A stretch of 6,999 nucleotides of DNA, from the NCBI GenBank assembly GCA_000404785.1, contig ASNI01000057.1, forward strand, positions 5,562-12,560. The letters are read 5' to 3'. Within the stretch, counting starts at the first letter, position 1. Each line of letters begins with the position of its first letter. The position numbers and the translations under genes are program-made. Of the stretch, positions 1-6,660 are shown in pieces. Origin of the DNA: Cloacimonetes bacterium SCGC AAA252-N17 (GTDB taxonomy: Bacteria; Cloacimonadota; Cloacimonadia; JGIOTU-2). The notes beneath the pieces were generated by a model, which was given only the letters and a program-made list of their open reading frames with translations, had not been told where the DNA came from and did no database searches.

Positions 1-533
1 CGGGAATCGGTTTCGCTGGAGTTTTCGGCGCAATCTCTCTGCTGCTTGCATTCTTCGCGCTTTCAAACTTACCGGTAAATATTGTGGGATTATTACTTAT
101 TGCAGTGGGATTCATCTTGATCATACTTGAAATTAAGGTGCAATCCTCTGGAATATTAGGGATAGGAGGTGTCGTGGGTATCGTACTGGGCTCTATGATG
201 TTGATCCAGTCCAAAGCGCCATTCCTTCGAATTTCACTTTCTCTCATAATCGGTGTCGCTATCTTTACGATACTGTTCTTTCTGCTACTTGCCACGCTTG
301 TGGTTAAAGTTCATAAAAGCAAAGTGACCACAGGACGAGAGGGTGAGATCGGTGAAAGAGGGCTCGCAAGAACTGTGCTCGATCCTGAAGGACAGGTTTT
401 TGTTCGAGGCGAACTTTGGACTGCAATCTCCACAGAAGGCAAAATTGATATGAACGAACCCATCGAAGTGGTAAAAATTGACAATCTCACTCTTTGGGTC
501 AAAAGGGTATCGTCACAGTTTGAAAATTCTTGA
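1..533 (+). CDS. NfeD-family membrane protein, C-terminal part (5' end outside window)
   Basis: The reading frame is open from the first complete codon at base 3 to the TGA at 531-533, giving 176 visible residues; the true start lies upstream, so the GTG at 84 is not taken as a start. The visible part has closely spaced hydrophobic helices rich in Gly, Leu and Ile (with ALSNLPVNIVGLLLI and ILGIGGVVGIVLGS), a further membrane helix, then a soluble tail of about 75 residues with the NfeD-type OB-fold pattern (GREGEIGERGLARTVLDPEG, then GELWTA, and a final VVKID..TLWVKRV strand pair). This layout matches long-form NfeD proteins, which carry a ClpP/SppA-like serine protease domain N-terminal to the membrane part; that domain would be upstream and is not visible. 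Such proteins usually pair with a stomatin/slipin-like protein and are linked to membrane quality control. No slipin gene follows here. The family call is firm; the long form is inferred from the multi-helix segment. Confidence 0.85.
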   Translation, partial: GIGFAGVFGAISLLLAFFALSNLPVNIVGLLLIAVGFILIILEIKVQSSGILGIGGVVGIVLGSMMLIQSKAPFLRISLSLIIGVAIFTILFFLLLATLVVKVHKSKVTTGREGEIGERGLARTVLDPEGQVFVRGELWTAISTEGKIDMNEPIEVVKIDNLTLWVKRVSSQFENS

Positions 534-576
534 CGAACTCTCCGCCAGTCGGATTTTTCAGAAAATTTTTCTTAAA

Positions 577-582
577 AAGGAG
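577..582 (+). promoter_or_regulatory. Ribosome binding site of the TPR lipoprotein gene
   Basis: AAGGAG lies 5 bases before the ATG at 588. This is a clear Shine-Dalgarno match and fixes the start, which also gives an intact lipoprotein signal peptide. Confidence 0.8.
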
Positions 583-587
583 AACAA

Positions 588-1553
588 ATGAAAAAATATC
601 TTCCAATATTCTTGGTAGTTATTGCTGTACTGGTTCTTGCTGCATGTCAAAGCATGTATATGAGAACAGCTCGATTAGCCATCCGAGATGAAGACGATCC
701 GGACAAAGCCATTGAAAATCTAAAGAAAGAAATTGAAGCCAATCCAGGAAATGCAGACGCATACCTCTTCATGTCCCAAATTTTCGGACAATTCAAGGAA
801 GATTATTATCAATCTTATCAATATGCAAAAAAGGCATTAGAAGCCGATCCTGCGAAGGAAAAAGAAGTTGATCTTATCTACCTTGCAACCTGGAGCCAGC
901 TCCACAATCAGGGACTTGAAGCACTGAACGCTGAAAATTATCAAGAAGCTCTTATCAAGCTCAATCAAGCTCATGAGATCGAGCCGGACAGCATGATAAC
1001 TTTTGAAGTTCTCGGCGATACCTATGTGCGTGCTGGCGATATTGATAAAGCTCTTGATGTATATCTTCAAATCTATGATAAAGACCCGGAAAGCATTTTT
1101 GCACTTAATGGAATTGCCACAATCTACTTTAATCAAGGTGATTATGATAAATCTGTTGAATATTTTTTAGTTCTTCATAATTTAGAACCTCAAAACATTG
1201 ACTGGCTGTATAATGTCTGGGTTGGAGAAATCAAACTTGGAAATACTGAAGCAGCAATGGATTATGCAAAACAGGCTATTGCTATCGATCCAAATAATAC
1301 AGAATTGCTCTACAATATTGCAGACATGCAGTTCAATAATAAAAATTATGTCGAAGCAGCAGAATATTATGCAAAAGTTGTTGCAGTTGATCCTACAGAA
1401 CTTGAAGCGCTGAAATATCTTTGCTACTGTCTGAGCAACACAAAAAATTACACCGATCTTGTTACCTATGCACAGAAATGGCTCGAGGTTGAACCTGACA
1501 GCGCAGAAGCCCGGCAGTTCCTCAATCTCGCAAAACAGATGTTAAATAAATAA
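588..1553 (+). CDS. TPR-repeat lipoprotein
   Basis: This encodes 321 residues. The N-terminus is a lipoprotein signal peptide: two lysines, a hydrophobic stretch (residues 4-19) and a lipobox L17-A18-A19-C20, so Cys20 should be lipidated and become the mature N-terminus. The +2 residue is Gln, not Asp, which by the enterobacterial Lol rule would suggest the outer membrane; this is an inference for an unknown phylum. From about residue 38 to the end the protein is a run of about eight 34-residue helix-turn-helix units with the TPR pattern (A..Y....L...P), for instance ENYQEALIKLNQAHEIEPDS, GDIDKALDVYLQIYDKDPES and KNYVEAAEYYAKVVAVDPTE. TPR arrays bind proteins, so a scaffold role at the periplasmic face of the membrane is likely, but the partner is unknown. 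It lies 54 bases after nfeD and 39 before the next gene. The fold is certain; the function is not. Confidence 0.85.
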   Translation: MKKYLPIFLVVIAVLVLAACQSMYMRTARLAIRDEDDPDKAIENLKKEIEANPGNADAYLFMSQIFGQFKEDYYQSYQYAKKALEADPAKEKEVDLIYLATWSQLHNQGLEALNAENYQEALIKLNQAHEIEPDSMITFEVLGDTYVRAGDIDKALDVYLQIYDKDPESIFALNGIATIYFNQGDYDKSVEYFLVLHNLEPQNIDWLYNVWVGEIKLGNTEAAMDYAKQAIAIDPNNTELLYNIADMQFNNKNYVEAAEYYAKVVAVDPTELEALKYLCYCLSNTKNYTDLVTYAQKWLEVEPDSAEARQFLNLAKQMLNK

Positions 1554-1592
1554 ATGGTGCAGAAGCATCAAAAAATACATAAGGGGGGTCAC

Positions 1593-1778
1593 ATGAAAAT
1601 ACTTGTATGGATTTGCGGTATTCTCGCTGTGATCATGGTCATCTTCGCTGGTATCATGGGTCTATTCAACGTTGTTCCGTTCCTTGGAGTGACCAAGGGC
1701 ATCAACTTCATTCACTTCGCGAACACCCTTGTTCTCTTTACCATTGCTTTTCTCCTTTGTAATAAGAAGAAGGAGTAG
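1593..1778 (+). CDS. Small two-helix membrane protein of unknown function
   Basis: This encodes 61 residues. The ATG at 1593 is preferred because a purine-rich AAGGGGGG (1581-1588) stands 4 bases before it and the protein then starts directly with a membrane helix. An upstream in-frame ATG at 1554 directly follows the TPR gene's stop codon, would add 13 mostly polar residues and would leave the G-run inside the gene. Residues about 3-24 form one transmembrane helix; a short link with NVVPFLGVTKGINFIHF follows, then a second helix (about 42-56) and a basic-acidic tail KKKE. Topology is probably both ends cytoplasmic by the positive-inside rule. I do not recognise a family. The position between an envelope lipoprotein gene and a HAD gene, with short gaps, suggests co-transcription but says little about its role. 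Confidence 0.65.
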   Translation: MKILVWICGILAVIMVIFAGIMGLFNVVPFLGVTKGINFIHFANTLVLFTIAFLLCNKKKE

Positions 1779-1789
1779 CACAGACGTAG

Positions 1790-2428
1790 ATGCCGGTAAA
1801 AGCCATTCTCTTTGATCTAGACGGTGTTATTGTCGACACACTTCATTTTCACTTTCTTGCCTGGCAGGAAATGTTTCGCAGATGGGGCGGTGAGGTCCAA
1901 GAACTCACCGTCCTCCTTCATGAAGGGAGAAGCTCCCGGGAAATCCTTCCGCTCCTGATAGAAGAAGCAGGTATTGAAATTCCCGAAGATCAGCGTCACG
2001 ATTTTATCGAAACAAAACGCGCATATTACCGCTCTATTGTTGATGTGCAATTTTATCCTGAAGCAAAAGAATCTCTACTGAAACTTCATAAATGGGGATA
2101 CACGCTTGCATTGGTAACTGCATGTGCCAAGAAGAACATGAACCACGCACTCTCGGAAAATGAGTTAAAACTTTTTGATGTGATCATCACCGGAGATGAC
2201 ATTCCACGAGCAAAGCCGAATCCCGATCCTTATGAGATCGCCAGAAAAAAGCTGGGATTGGAGAAGGATGAATGCCTAGTTGTTGAAAATGCACCGCTTG
2301 GCATCGAATCAGGAAAAAATGCAGGGATAAAAGTTGCAGCAATCGCAACAACGCTCCCTAAAGAATATCTCAAGGGAGCGGATTATTATCTTAATACTTT
2401 AAAGGATATTTTTAAGTATTTAAAGTAA
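1790..2428 (+). CDS. HAD-superfamily hydrolase, beta-phosphoglucomutase-like
   Basis: This encodes 212 residues. The start is the ATG at 1790, immediately after an in-frame TAG; the AAGGAG at 1770-1775 is rather far away (14 bases). HAD motif I is FDLDGVIVDT with nucleophile Asp9 and acid/base Asp11. A helical cap follows (about residues 17-85), with His21 and Trp25 matching the hinge His20 and Trp24 of Lactococcus beta-phosphoglucomutase, and a GRSSRE loop matching its substrate-contacting GVSRE. Motif II is LVTAC with Thr110, motif III is Lys142 in AKPNPDPYE, and motif IV is VVENAPLGIESGKNAG with Glu166 and Asn167, where Asp is usual. The length is normal. Likely roles are sugar-phosphate mutase or phosphatase acting on a small phosphorylated metabolite in the cytoplasm; the substrate cannot be read from sequence. 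It ends 2 bases from the convergent livF stop codon. Confidence 0.88.
   Translation: MPVKAILFDLDGVIVDTLHFHFLAWQEMFRRWGGEVQELTVLLHEGRSSREILPLLIEEAGIEIPEDQRHDFIETKRAYYRSIVDVQFYPEAKESLLKLHKWGYTLALVTACAKKNMNHALSENELKLFDVIITGDDIPRAKPNPDPYEIARKKLGLEKDECLVVENAPLGIESGKNAGIKVAAIATTLPKEYLKGADYYLNTLKDIFKYLK
2395..2427. terminator. AT-rich hairpin at the convergent gene ends (possible weak bidirectional terminator)
   Basis: TACTTTAAA (2395-2403) and TTTAAAGTA (2419-2427) form a perfect 9-base inverted repeat with a 15-base loop, covering the last codons of the HAD gene and reaching its stop codon. The stem contains only one G-C pair and no clear U-tract follows on either side, so termination would be weak. 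It is listed because two operons end here within 2 bases of each other and nothing better is visible. Confidence 0.25.
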
Positions 2429-2430
2429 AT

Positions 2431-3132
2431 TTACAAAAACAATTCTCGCAGCTTTTCAGTATTTCCAATTAATTCTTTTGATTTTCCCTCAAATGCGATC
2501 TTTCCGAGTTTGATCGAATAGGTTCTGTGTGAGATTTTCAATATTTCGTTTACCTTTTGTTCGACTATTAACAATGAAGTATTCGATATTTTATTTATCT
2601 CTGTAATTTTTTCAAAAACATCATTAAGCAAATTTGGAGCTAATCCCAATGATGGCTCATCGAGGAGTAAAAGTTTTGGTTCAGGAACGAACACTCTCGC
2701 GATAGCAAGCATCTGCTGCTCCCCACCGCTTAATTTGCCCGCAAGTTGCCTCATTCTTTTTTTTAAAACAGGGAAAATTTCATAAGTCAGCTCAATTCTC
2801 TCATGTAATTTGCTTTTATGTAGTACATATCCTCCGAGTTCAAGATTATCTTTGACGGTAAGTTCATCGAATACTCTATTCCCCTGTGGAGCAATTGTGA
2901 TGCCGTTCTTTATATTTTTCGCAATAGAATTACCTTTGATGGACATATCATCGAATATAATGTCCCCTACCCATAAAGGCAGTACTCCGCATATTGCTTT
3001 CAGAATAGTGGATTTACCTGCGCCGTTTGGTCCGATAATAGATACTATCTCGCCATCAGCAACTTTTAGTGAAACATCAAAAAGCACCTGCTTTTTATCA
3101 TAGCCGGTTTCAATATTTTTAATTTCTAACAT
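2431..3132 (-). CDS. livF: Branched-chain amino acid ABC transporter ATPase LivF
   Basis: This encodes 233 residues, the usual LivF length. It is one of two ATPases that power a LivHMGF-type importer at the inner face of the membrane. Seen in order: Walker A GPNGAGKST (34-42), Q-loop Gln83 in APQGNRVF, signature LSGGEQQ (134-140), Walker B LLLLDEP (154-160), the D-loop SLGLAP, and at the switch position IVEQ (Gln192) instead of His. The Gln switch and the GNRVFDELTV segment are typical of LivF and separate it from LivG. It follows livG by 8 bases and is the last gene of the minus-strand operon. The upstream ribosome binding site is weak (AATCAAGAT before the ATG), so translation may depend on coupling to livG. 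The substrate may be Leu/Ile/Val or another HAAT-family substrate such as urea or another amide; the ATPase alone does not tell. Confidence 0.93.
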   Translation of the reverse strand: MLEIKNIETGYDKKQVLFDVSLKVADGEIVSIIGPNGAGKSTILKAICGVLPLWVGDIIFDDMSIKGNSIAKNIKNGITIAPQGNRVFDELTVKDNLELGGYVLHKSKLHERIELTYEIFPVLKKRMRQLAGKLSGGEQQMLAIARVFVPEPKLLLLDEPSLGLAPNLLNDVFEKITEINKISNTSLLIVEQKVNEILKISHRTYSIKLGKIAFEGKSKELIGNTEKLRELFL

Positions 3133-3140
3133 ATCTTGAT

Positions 3141-3896
3141 TTAATCCAAATATGCTTCGATAACCTTCGGATCATTTCGAACCTCTTCAGGTTTACCTTC
3201 ACTAATTTTCTGCCCTGCATCCATAAAAATAACTCTGTCGCATACTTCCGTAATTGCATCCATGTTATGCTCTATAATGATCACGGATCTGCCTTCTTCA
3301 GGAAGCATTTTTATTATCTTGATTATCTCATCGATCATTGCAGGATTTATCCCGGCGATCGGTTCATCGAGTAATAACAATTTTGGGTCAGAAGCCAAAC
3401 AGCATACTATGCTCAATAATTTCTGCTGCCCATAAGATAGATCATTAGCAAGGTCATAAGACTTGTCTCTTAATCCTGCAAAATCCAACAACTCAACAGC
3501 TTTTTTCCTATTTTCCGATTCCGCTTCTTTTACTTTTTTATTTCTAAGAAAAACATTCTCCAGATGCTCACCCGGTTGTTTGCTAAAAGATAACAGCACA
3601 TTATCCAGAACCGTCATTTGTCGTATCAGTCTGAGATCCTGGAAAGTTCTTGAAATCCCAAGATTATTGATTTTATATGCCGGTTTTTTTGAAACATCTT
3701 TTTTATTAAAAACTATTGATCCTGAATCCTGATTAATAAAACCCGTAATAACATTAAAAAGCGTTGATTTCCCCGCTCCGTTTGGTCCGATCAAACCAAC
3801 GATCTCTTGCTTCTTTACCGCACAGCTAAAATCATCGAGTGCAACGATCCCGTTAAAATGTTTATTGCATTTTTTGATTTCTAAAAGATTATTCAT
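3141..3896 (-). CDS. livG: Branched-chain amino acid ABC transporter ATPase LivG
   Basis: This encodes 251 residues starting at the ATG at 3896. The frame stays open back to 4070, but that extension only reads livM in another frame and precedes the natural LivG N-terminus (LLEIKKCNKHFNGIVAL), so it is excluded. Motifs: Walker A GPNGAGKST (37-45), Q-loop Gln86 in SRTFQDLRL, a LivG-type insertion of helices about residues 105-135, signature LSYGQQ (153-158), Walker B LLLLDEP (173-179), AGINP D-loop and switch His210 in IIIEHNMD. The SRTFQ segment, the insertion and the EHNMD motif are characteristic of LivG. Its start overlaps the end of livM by 8 bases (AAATGAATAA), a translational-coupling arrangement, and no strong ribosome binding site is visible. 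It forms the heterodimeric ATPase with LivF. Confidence 0.93.
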   Translation of the reverse strand: MNNLLEIKKCNKHFNGIVALDDFSCAVKKQEIVGLIGPNGAGKSTLFNVITGFINQDSGSIVFNKKDVSKKPAYKINNLGISRTFQDLRLIRQMTVLDNVLLSFSKQPGEHLENVFLRNKKVKEAESENRKKAVELLDFAGLRDKSYDLANDLSYGQQKLLSIVCCLASDPKLLLLDEPIAGINPAMIDEIIKIIKMLPEEGRSVIIIEHNMDAITEVCDRVIFMDAGQKISEGKPEEVRNDPKVIEAYLD

Positions 3897-4776
3897 TTTC
3901 ACTATTTCTGTTAAAACTATATTCCCCGATGAATCCCCGTGGACGCCATAACATAAACACAACCAGAAGTCCACCATATAACATTTGCCTGATATTCGCA
4001 GCCACGGAATTTGGCAACCCGACAAAACGCAGCAATTCCGGCAGCATAACCAGAACGATCGCTCCCACAACAGACCCCTTTAAGTTTCCCGCACCGCCGA
4101 TGATAACAATTGAGATGATGAAAATTGATTCATTCACCGTAAAACTGGTAGGATCGATATATGTAATGTACGTAGCATATAGAACTCCGGCAATGGATGC
4201 CAGGGCAGCACTCACCATAAATATCTTCACCTTGAAAGCTGCTACATTCTTACCGAGAGATTGAGTAAATACTTCATCTTCGCGGATGGCTTTTAGAATC
4301 CGACCATAAGGTGAAGAGACGATCCTATTTGCGATAAAGTACGTAAAGACTGCTAAAATTGTTGTGAGAATTAAGAAGCTCCAGTGATTATCGATCTTTA
4401 AACCAAAAATTACCGGTTGTGGAATTCCAGGGAGTCCCATGGGACCGCCAGTAAATGAAACAAGATTATTTAAAACACTGAAAGTGATGATCTGAAAAGC
4501 AAAGGTTGCAATAATAAAATAATCATCCTTAATTCGTAAAGACGGAATTCCAACAATCGCCCCAAATGCACCTGCTGCGATGATCGCAAGTAATATATTC
4601 AAAATAAAAGGAGTATGCACACTGAGAGCCAGCAGGGCTACTACATATGCACCGATACCGTAGAAAGCTGCATGCGCCATGGAAAGAATTCCTGTATAGC
4701 CCGCCAACAGGTTTAGTGATACCGAAAGAATGACGTATATTCCGATCAATATAAAGATGTGTAACAAATAAGTCAT
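3889..4776 (-). CDS. livM: Branched-chain amino acid ABC transporter permease LivM
   Basis: This encodes 295 residues, a short-form LivM of normal size. It is a polytopic inner-membrane permease with about eight hydrophobic segments. Family hallmarks: the N-terminal SLNLLAGYTGILSMAHAAFYGIGAY (residues about 20-44), GIPSLRIKDDYFIIATFAFQ, FTGGPMGLPGIP, the coupling-helix region GRILKAIREDEVFTQSLG that contacts the ATPases, and IIGGAGNLKGSVVGA followed by the C-terminal MLWRPRGFIGEYS. The start ATG overlaps the toxin stop as ATGA (4773-4776), with an AAGGGA ribosome binding site inside the toxin gene. LivM normally pairs with LivH, whose gene is expected just upstream but is not here; it may lie beyond 6999 or be absent. 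Substrate is probably branched-chain amino acids, by family only. Confidence 0.93.
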   Translation of the reverse strand: MTYLLHIFILIGIYVILSVSLNLLAGYTGILSMAHAAFYGIGAYVVALLALSVHTPFILNILLAIIAAGAFGAIVGIPSLRIKDDYFIIATFAFQIITFSVLNNLVSFTGGPMGLPGIPQPVIFGLKIDNHWSFLILTTILAVFTYFIANRIVSSPYGRILKAIREDEVFTQSLGKNVAAFKVKIFMVSAALASIAGVLYATYITYIDPTSFTVNESIFIISIVIIGGAGNLKGSVVGAIVLVMLPELLRFVGLPNSVAANIRQMLYGGLLVVFMLWRPRGFIGEYSFNRNSENE

Positions 4777-5564
4777 GATCCGAATCCCTTCCCGAAAGCA
4801 TCGAACATATGATAAATTTCTTTACTCTTACCGGAGTCATATTTAGATATTTTCTGAATAACAGTTGAAAATTCATCCTGGAAATGCTCAAGAAAAGAAA
4901 CGATAAATCCCTGCTCTTCTTTTTGCAGGTATTGTTTCAAATCAATTCCCAGCAAGAATGCTCCCCGATCTTCATAATCGATTTCCATGGGAATAGTTAC
5001 ATCAAACCTTCTTTCGTTTATTTCCAATGATTCATAATTCTGAAAAATAAATAGTATATCCTCAATATCTTTAGTAATATTTTGATTAATTCCTCTATCC
5101 AAAAAAGCTAATATTTTGGTGAAAAGTAAAATGTGTAATGGAACGATCGGAATAGATAAACCCGGTAGAATTTCAATTCGTTTTGAGTTTTCCAGAAGAC
5201 GATCAAAACCAAAAACATTGAGAATATATCCCGAACCGGGTAATGTGAGTAAACCATCCTTTACTTCACTGATTAAATAAGGAACAATATCCAGAACAGT
5301 ACCCTGAAATAAAAATCTCAATTCAAAACGATCTTCTTTAAACCCTAAATCGATAAGTTCTTTCTTTATTTCCTCGAAATCTTTCCATGATTGTGATTGA
5401 AGCGTAATATCAATATCTTGAGTTGGTCGATGATCCGATGCTACCGGAAAATCAATCAGTATGCGAGGAACCTGTGCTCCTATTAAGGTATAATTTATTC
5501 CCTTTTCTTGAAAATAGTTATCGAGGACTGTGAGAGTCGCGATCAATTCAGGTTCTAATTTCAT
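4773..5564 (-). CDS. AbiEii-like nucleotidyltransferase, probable type IV toxin
   Basis: This encodes 263 residues. It has the DNA polymerase beta-type nucleotidyltransferase layout found in AbiEii/MenT-like toxins: a predicted strand and loop YTLIGAQVPR (25-34), the catalytic acidic pair in RPTQDIDITL (Arg46, Thr48, Asp50, Asp52), a third acidic residue in VLDIVPY (Asp92), and downstream Lys150 in LLFTKILAFLDRG with a KDIEDI segment (165-170), which fits the conserved K...R..KD..D pattern of the AbiEii family. The usual GG of motif I is replaced by IGA (28-30). The C-terminal third is helical (EDRGAFLLGIDL, EHFQDEF). Known relatives transfer nucleotides to tRNA or other targets and stop growth. 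The gene starts directly after the antitoxin stop (TAAATG) with no visible ribosome binding site, so it is probably translated by coupling. It is more AT-rich than livM and ends in an ATGA overlap with it. A non-toxin nucleotidyltransferase is possible. Confidence 0.75.
   Translation of the reverse strand: MKLEPELIATLTVLDNYFQEKGINYTLIGAQVPRILIDFPVASDHRPTQDIDITLQSQSWKDFEEIKKELIDLGFKEDRFELRFLFQGTVLDIVPYLISEVKDGLLTLPGSGYILNVFGFDRLLENSKRIEILPGLSIPIVPLHILLFTKILAFLDRGINQNITKDIEDILFIFQNYESLEINERRFDVTIPMEIDYEDRGAFLLGIDLKQYLQKEEQGFIVSFLEHFQDEFSTVIQKISKYDSGKSKEIYHMFDAFGKGFGS
4785..4790 (-). promoter_or_regulatory. Ribosome binding site of livM, inside the toxin gene's 3' end
   Basis: On the minus strand AAGGGA stands 8 bases before the livM ATG (4776). 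It is encoded by the toxin's Lys-Gly codons in the tail FGKGFGS. With the ATGA stop-start overlap this supports coupled translation of toxin and livM. Confidence 0.6.
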
Positions 5565-6608
5565 TTAAAAAATCTTTTTTATATATTTATTAAAAATGAT
5601 TTCTGCTGTTTCAATCGCTCTATCATTACCTTGATAAAGAAGTTCGGCATACATCATTATGGGCAATACAAGTGGAACAGAAAAAGATTTATCCTGAAGT
5701 ATTAATCGACCCGAATATAAATTAAAAAAGCACATATTGTATTCTTTTGCCGGTGCTAATTTTAAATGTTTGATCACATCCATCGTTTTTTCTTCAGGAA
5801 TAAACAGATCGATGCATCCTGCTCTAAAATATTGAGTGAGAATTTCTGCCCCTGTTTCTCCCCCGAATGCAAAATCAATCGTGTTGTTTTTTAGAATTTG
5901 AGCTAATTTTTGAATATCCATTTTAGGAGAAATTTTATAGGTTCCTATCAAAAGATTTGGTCGTAATCGTTCTCCATAATTCTCTACCCACTTTTCGAAT
6001 AACTTTTTTTTATTATGAATTTCAAATTTATTCCGGCTGGATTTTATAATAAATCCGGCACCCTTTAATTCATTTATTATTGTTCCTGTTCTACCCAATG
6101 ATATACCGGACATCTGCGCTAAATCTCTGAGAGAGTAATTGCTCGCATCTTCGTGTGTCAATAACATAGGTAATAATTGCAGACCTTTTGGTTGGAATAT
6201 CGCTGTTGCTTGCTTTTCTTTTGAAATTTTTAATGTATTTCCTTGCACATCTACATAAATTTGATTCGGAATGTTGAGAAAAGCATTCCCCTGGGAATCG
6301 ATAAAATTCACATTATTTTTTTTCAGATCTTCGGCAATCGAAGAATTTACATATTCGGCAAATAATATGAAGTTTTCATTGCTATTCTTATGATATATAT
6401 ATAATTGTTCAGGAATGGGTCTTTTGATTATTCTCCTAATTTCATACACAAAAAGCAATTTTCCTTTATCGATATGAACCTCTAGTAAACCATCTATTCT
6501 ATGATCTTTTGTATTTATTTCGCTCTTCTTAATTTTGATCTCTTTGACAGGAGCTAATGCTTTCAATCTCTCGAGACAACGATTCAGGATATTTTTTTCA
6601 TTTTTCAT
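5565..6608 (-). CDS. AbiEi-like type IV antitoxin / winged-helix regulator
   Basis: This encodes 347 residues. It lies directly upstream of the nucleotidyltransferase, the normal AbiEi-AbiEii order. Residues about 1-130 form an alpha/beta domain that resembles the restriction-endonuclease-like N-terminus seen in some AbiEi-family proteins (RIDGLLEVHID, LLFVYEIRR, PEQLYIY, then LFAEYVNSSIAEDLKKNNVNFIDSQGNAFL). Residues about 145-190 are a winged helix-turn-helix (YSLRDLAQMSGISLGRTGTIINELKGAGFI) with a likely recognition helix at 170-183. The C-terminal part (200-347) includes FAFGGETGAEILTQYFRAG and a helical end. Family knowledge: AbiEi represses its own operon through inverted repeats and counters the toxin without direct protein contact. 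Palindromes upstream fit this. No Shine-Dalgarno match is visible before the ATG, so a leaderless or weakly initiated start is possible. DNA is noticeably AT-rich, suggesting acquisition. Family assignment is by pattern only. Confidence 0.7.
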   Translation of the reverse strand: MKNEKNILNRCLERLKALAPVKEIKIKKSEINTKDHRIDGLLEVHIDKGKLLFVYEIRRIIKRPIPEQLYIYHKNSNENFILFAEYVNSSIAEDLKKNNVNFIDSQGNAFLNIPNQIYVDVQGNTLKISKEKQATAIFQPKGLQLLPMLLTHEDASNYSLRDLAQMSGISLGRTGTIINELKGAGFIIKSSRNKFEIHNKKKLFEKWVENYGERLRPNLLIGTYKISPKMDIQKLAQILKNNTIDFAFGGETGAEILTQYFRAGCIDLFIPEEKTMDVIKHLKLAPAKEYNMCFFNLYSGRLILQDKSFSVPLVLPIMMYAELLYQGNDRAIETAEIIFNKYIKKIF

Positions 6609-6634
6609 TTTAACTACACGCTCAATATATTTTT

Positions 6635-6655
6635 ATGTTCAATCTGACTGAACAT
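6635..6655. promoter_or_regulatory. Palindrome ATGTTCA-N7-TGAACAT, candidate antitoxin operator
   Basis: Perfect 7-base arms at 6635-6641 and 6649-6655 separated by 7 bases. It covers the predicted transcription start of the toxin-antitoxin operon, where bound protein would block initiation. The AbiEi-like product, which has a winged helix, is the obvious candidate ligand; this is inference. Confidence 0.5.
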
Positions 6656-6660
6656 GCTTA

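Noticed and set aside
541..558. Possible terminator after nfeD: TCCG-N5-CGGA followed by a T-run
   Set aside because: The stem has only four base pairs, too short for a reliable terminator, and the next gene follows closely on the same strand.
530..558. TTGACG as a -35 box for the TPR lipoprotein gene
   Set aside because: No acceptable -10 hexamer is found 15-19 bases downstream; the only AT-rich run is T-only.
837..1136. Antisense reading frame inside the TPR gene
   Set aside because: It is the complement of a strongly supported TPR protein, with no start signal or domain.
1554..1592. Upstream ATG for the small membrane protein, directly after the TPR gene's stop codon
   Set aside because: It would add 13 polar residues before the membrane helix and place the G-rich ribosome binding site inside the gene.
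3897..4070. N-terminal extension of the livG frame
   Set aside because: It overlaps livM in another frame, has an unusual Cys/Trp-rich composition and precedes the normal LivG N-terminus; the ATG at 3896 gives the family length.
4529..4891. Minus-strand reading frame of about 120 codons bridging toxin and livM, considered as a livH remnant
   Set aside because: Its translation shows no LivH motifs and it is simply an alternative frame of the two real genes.
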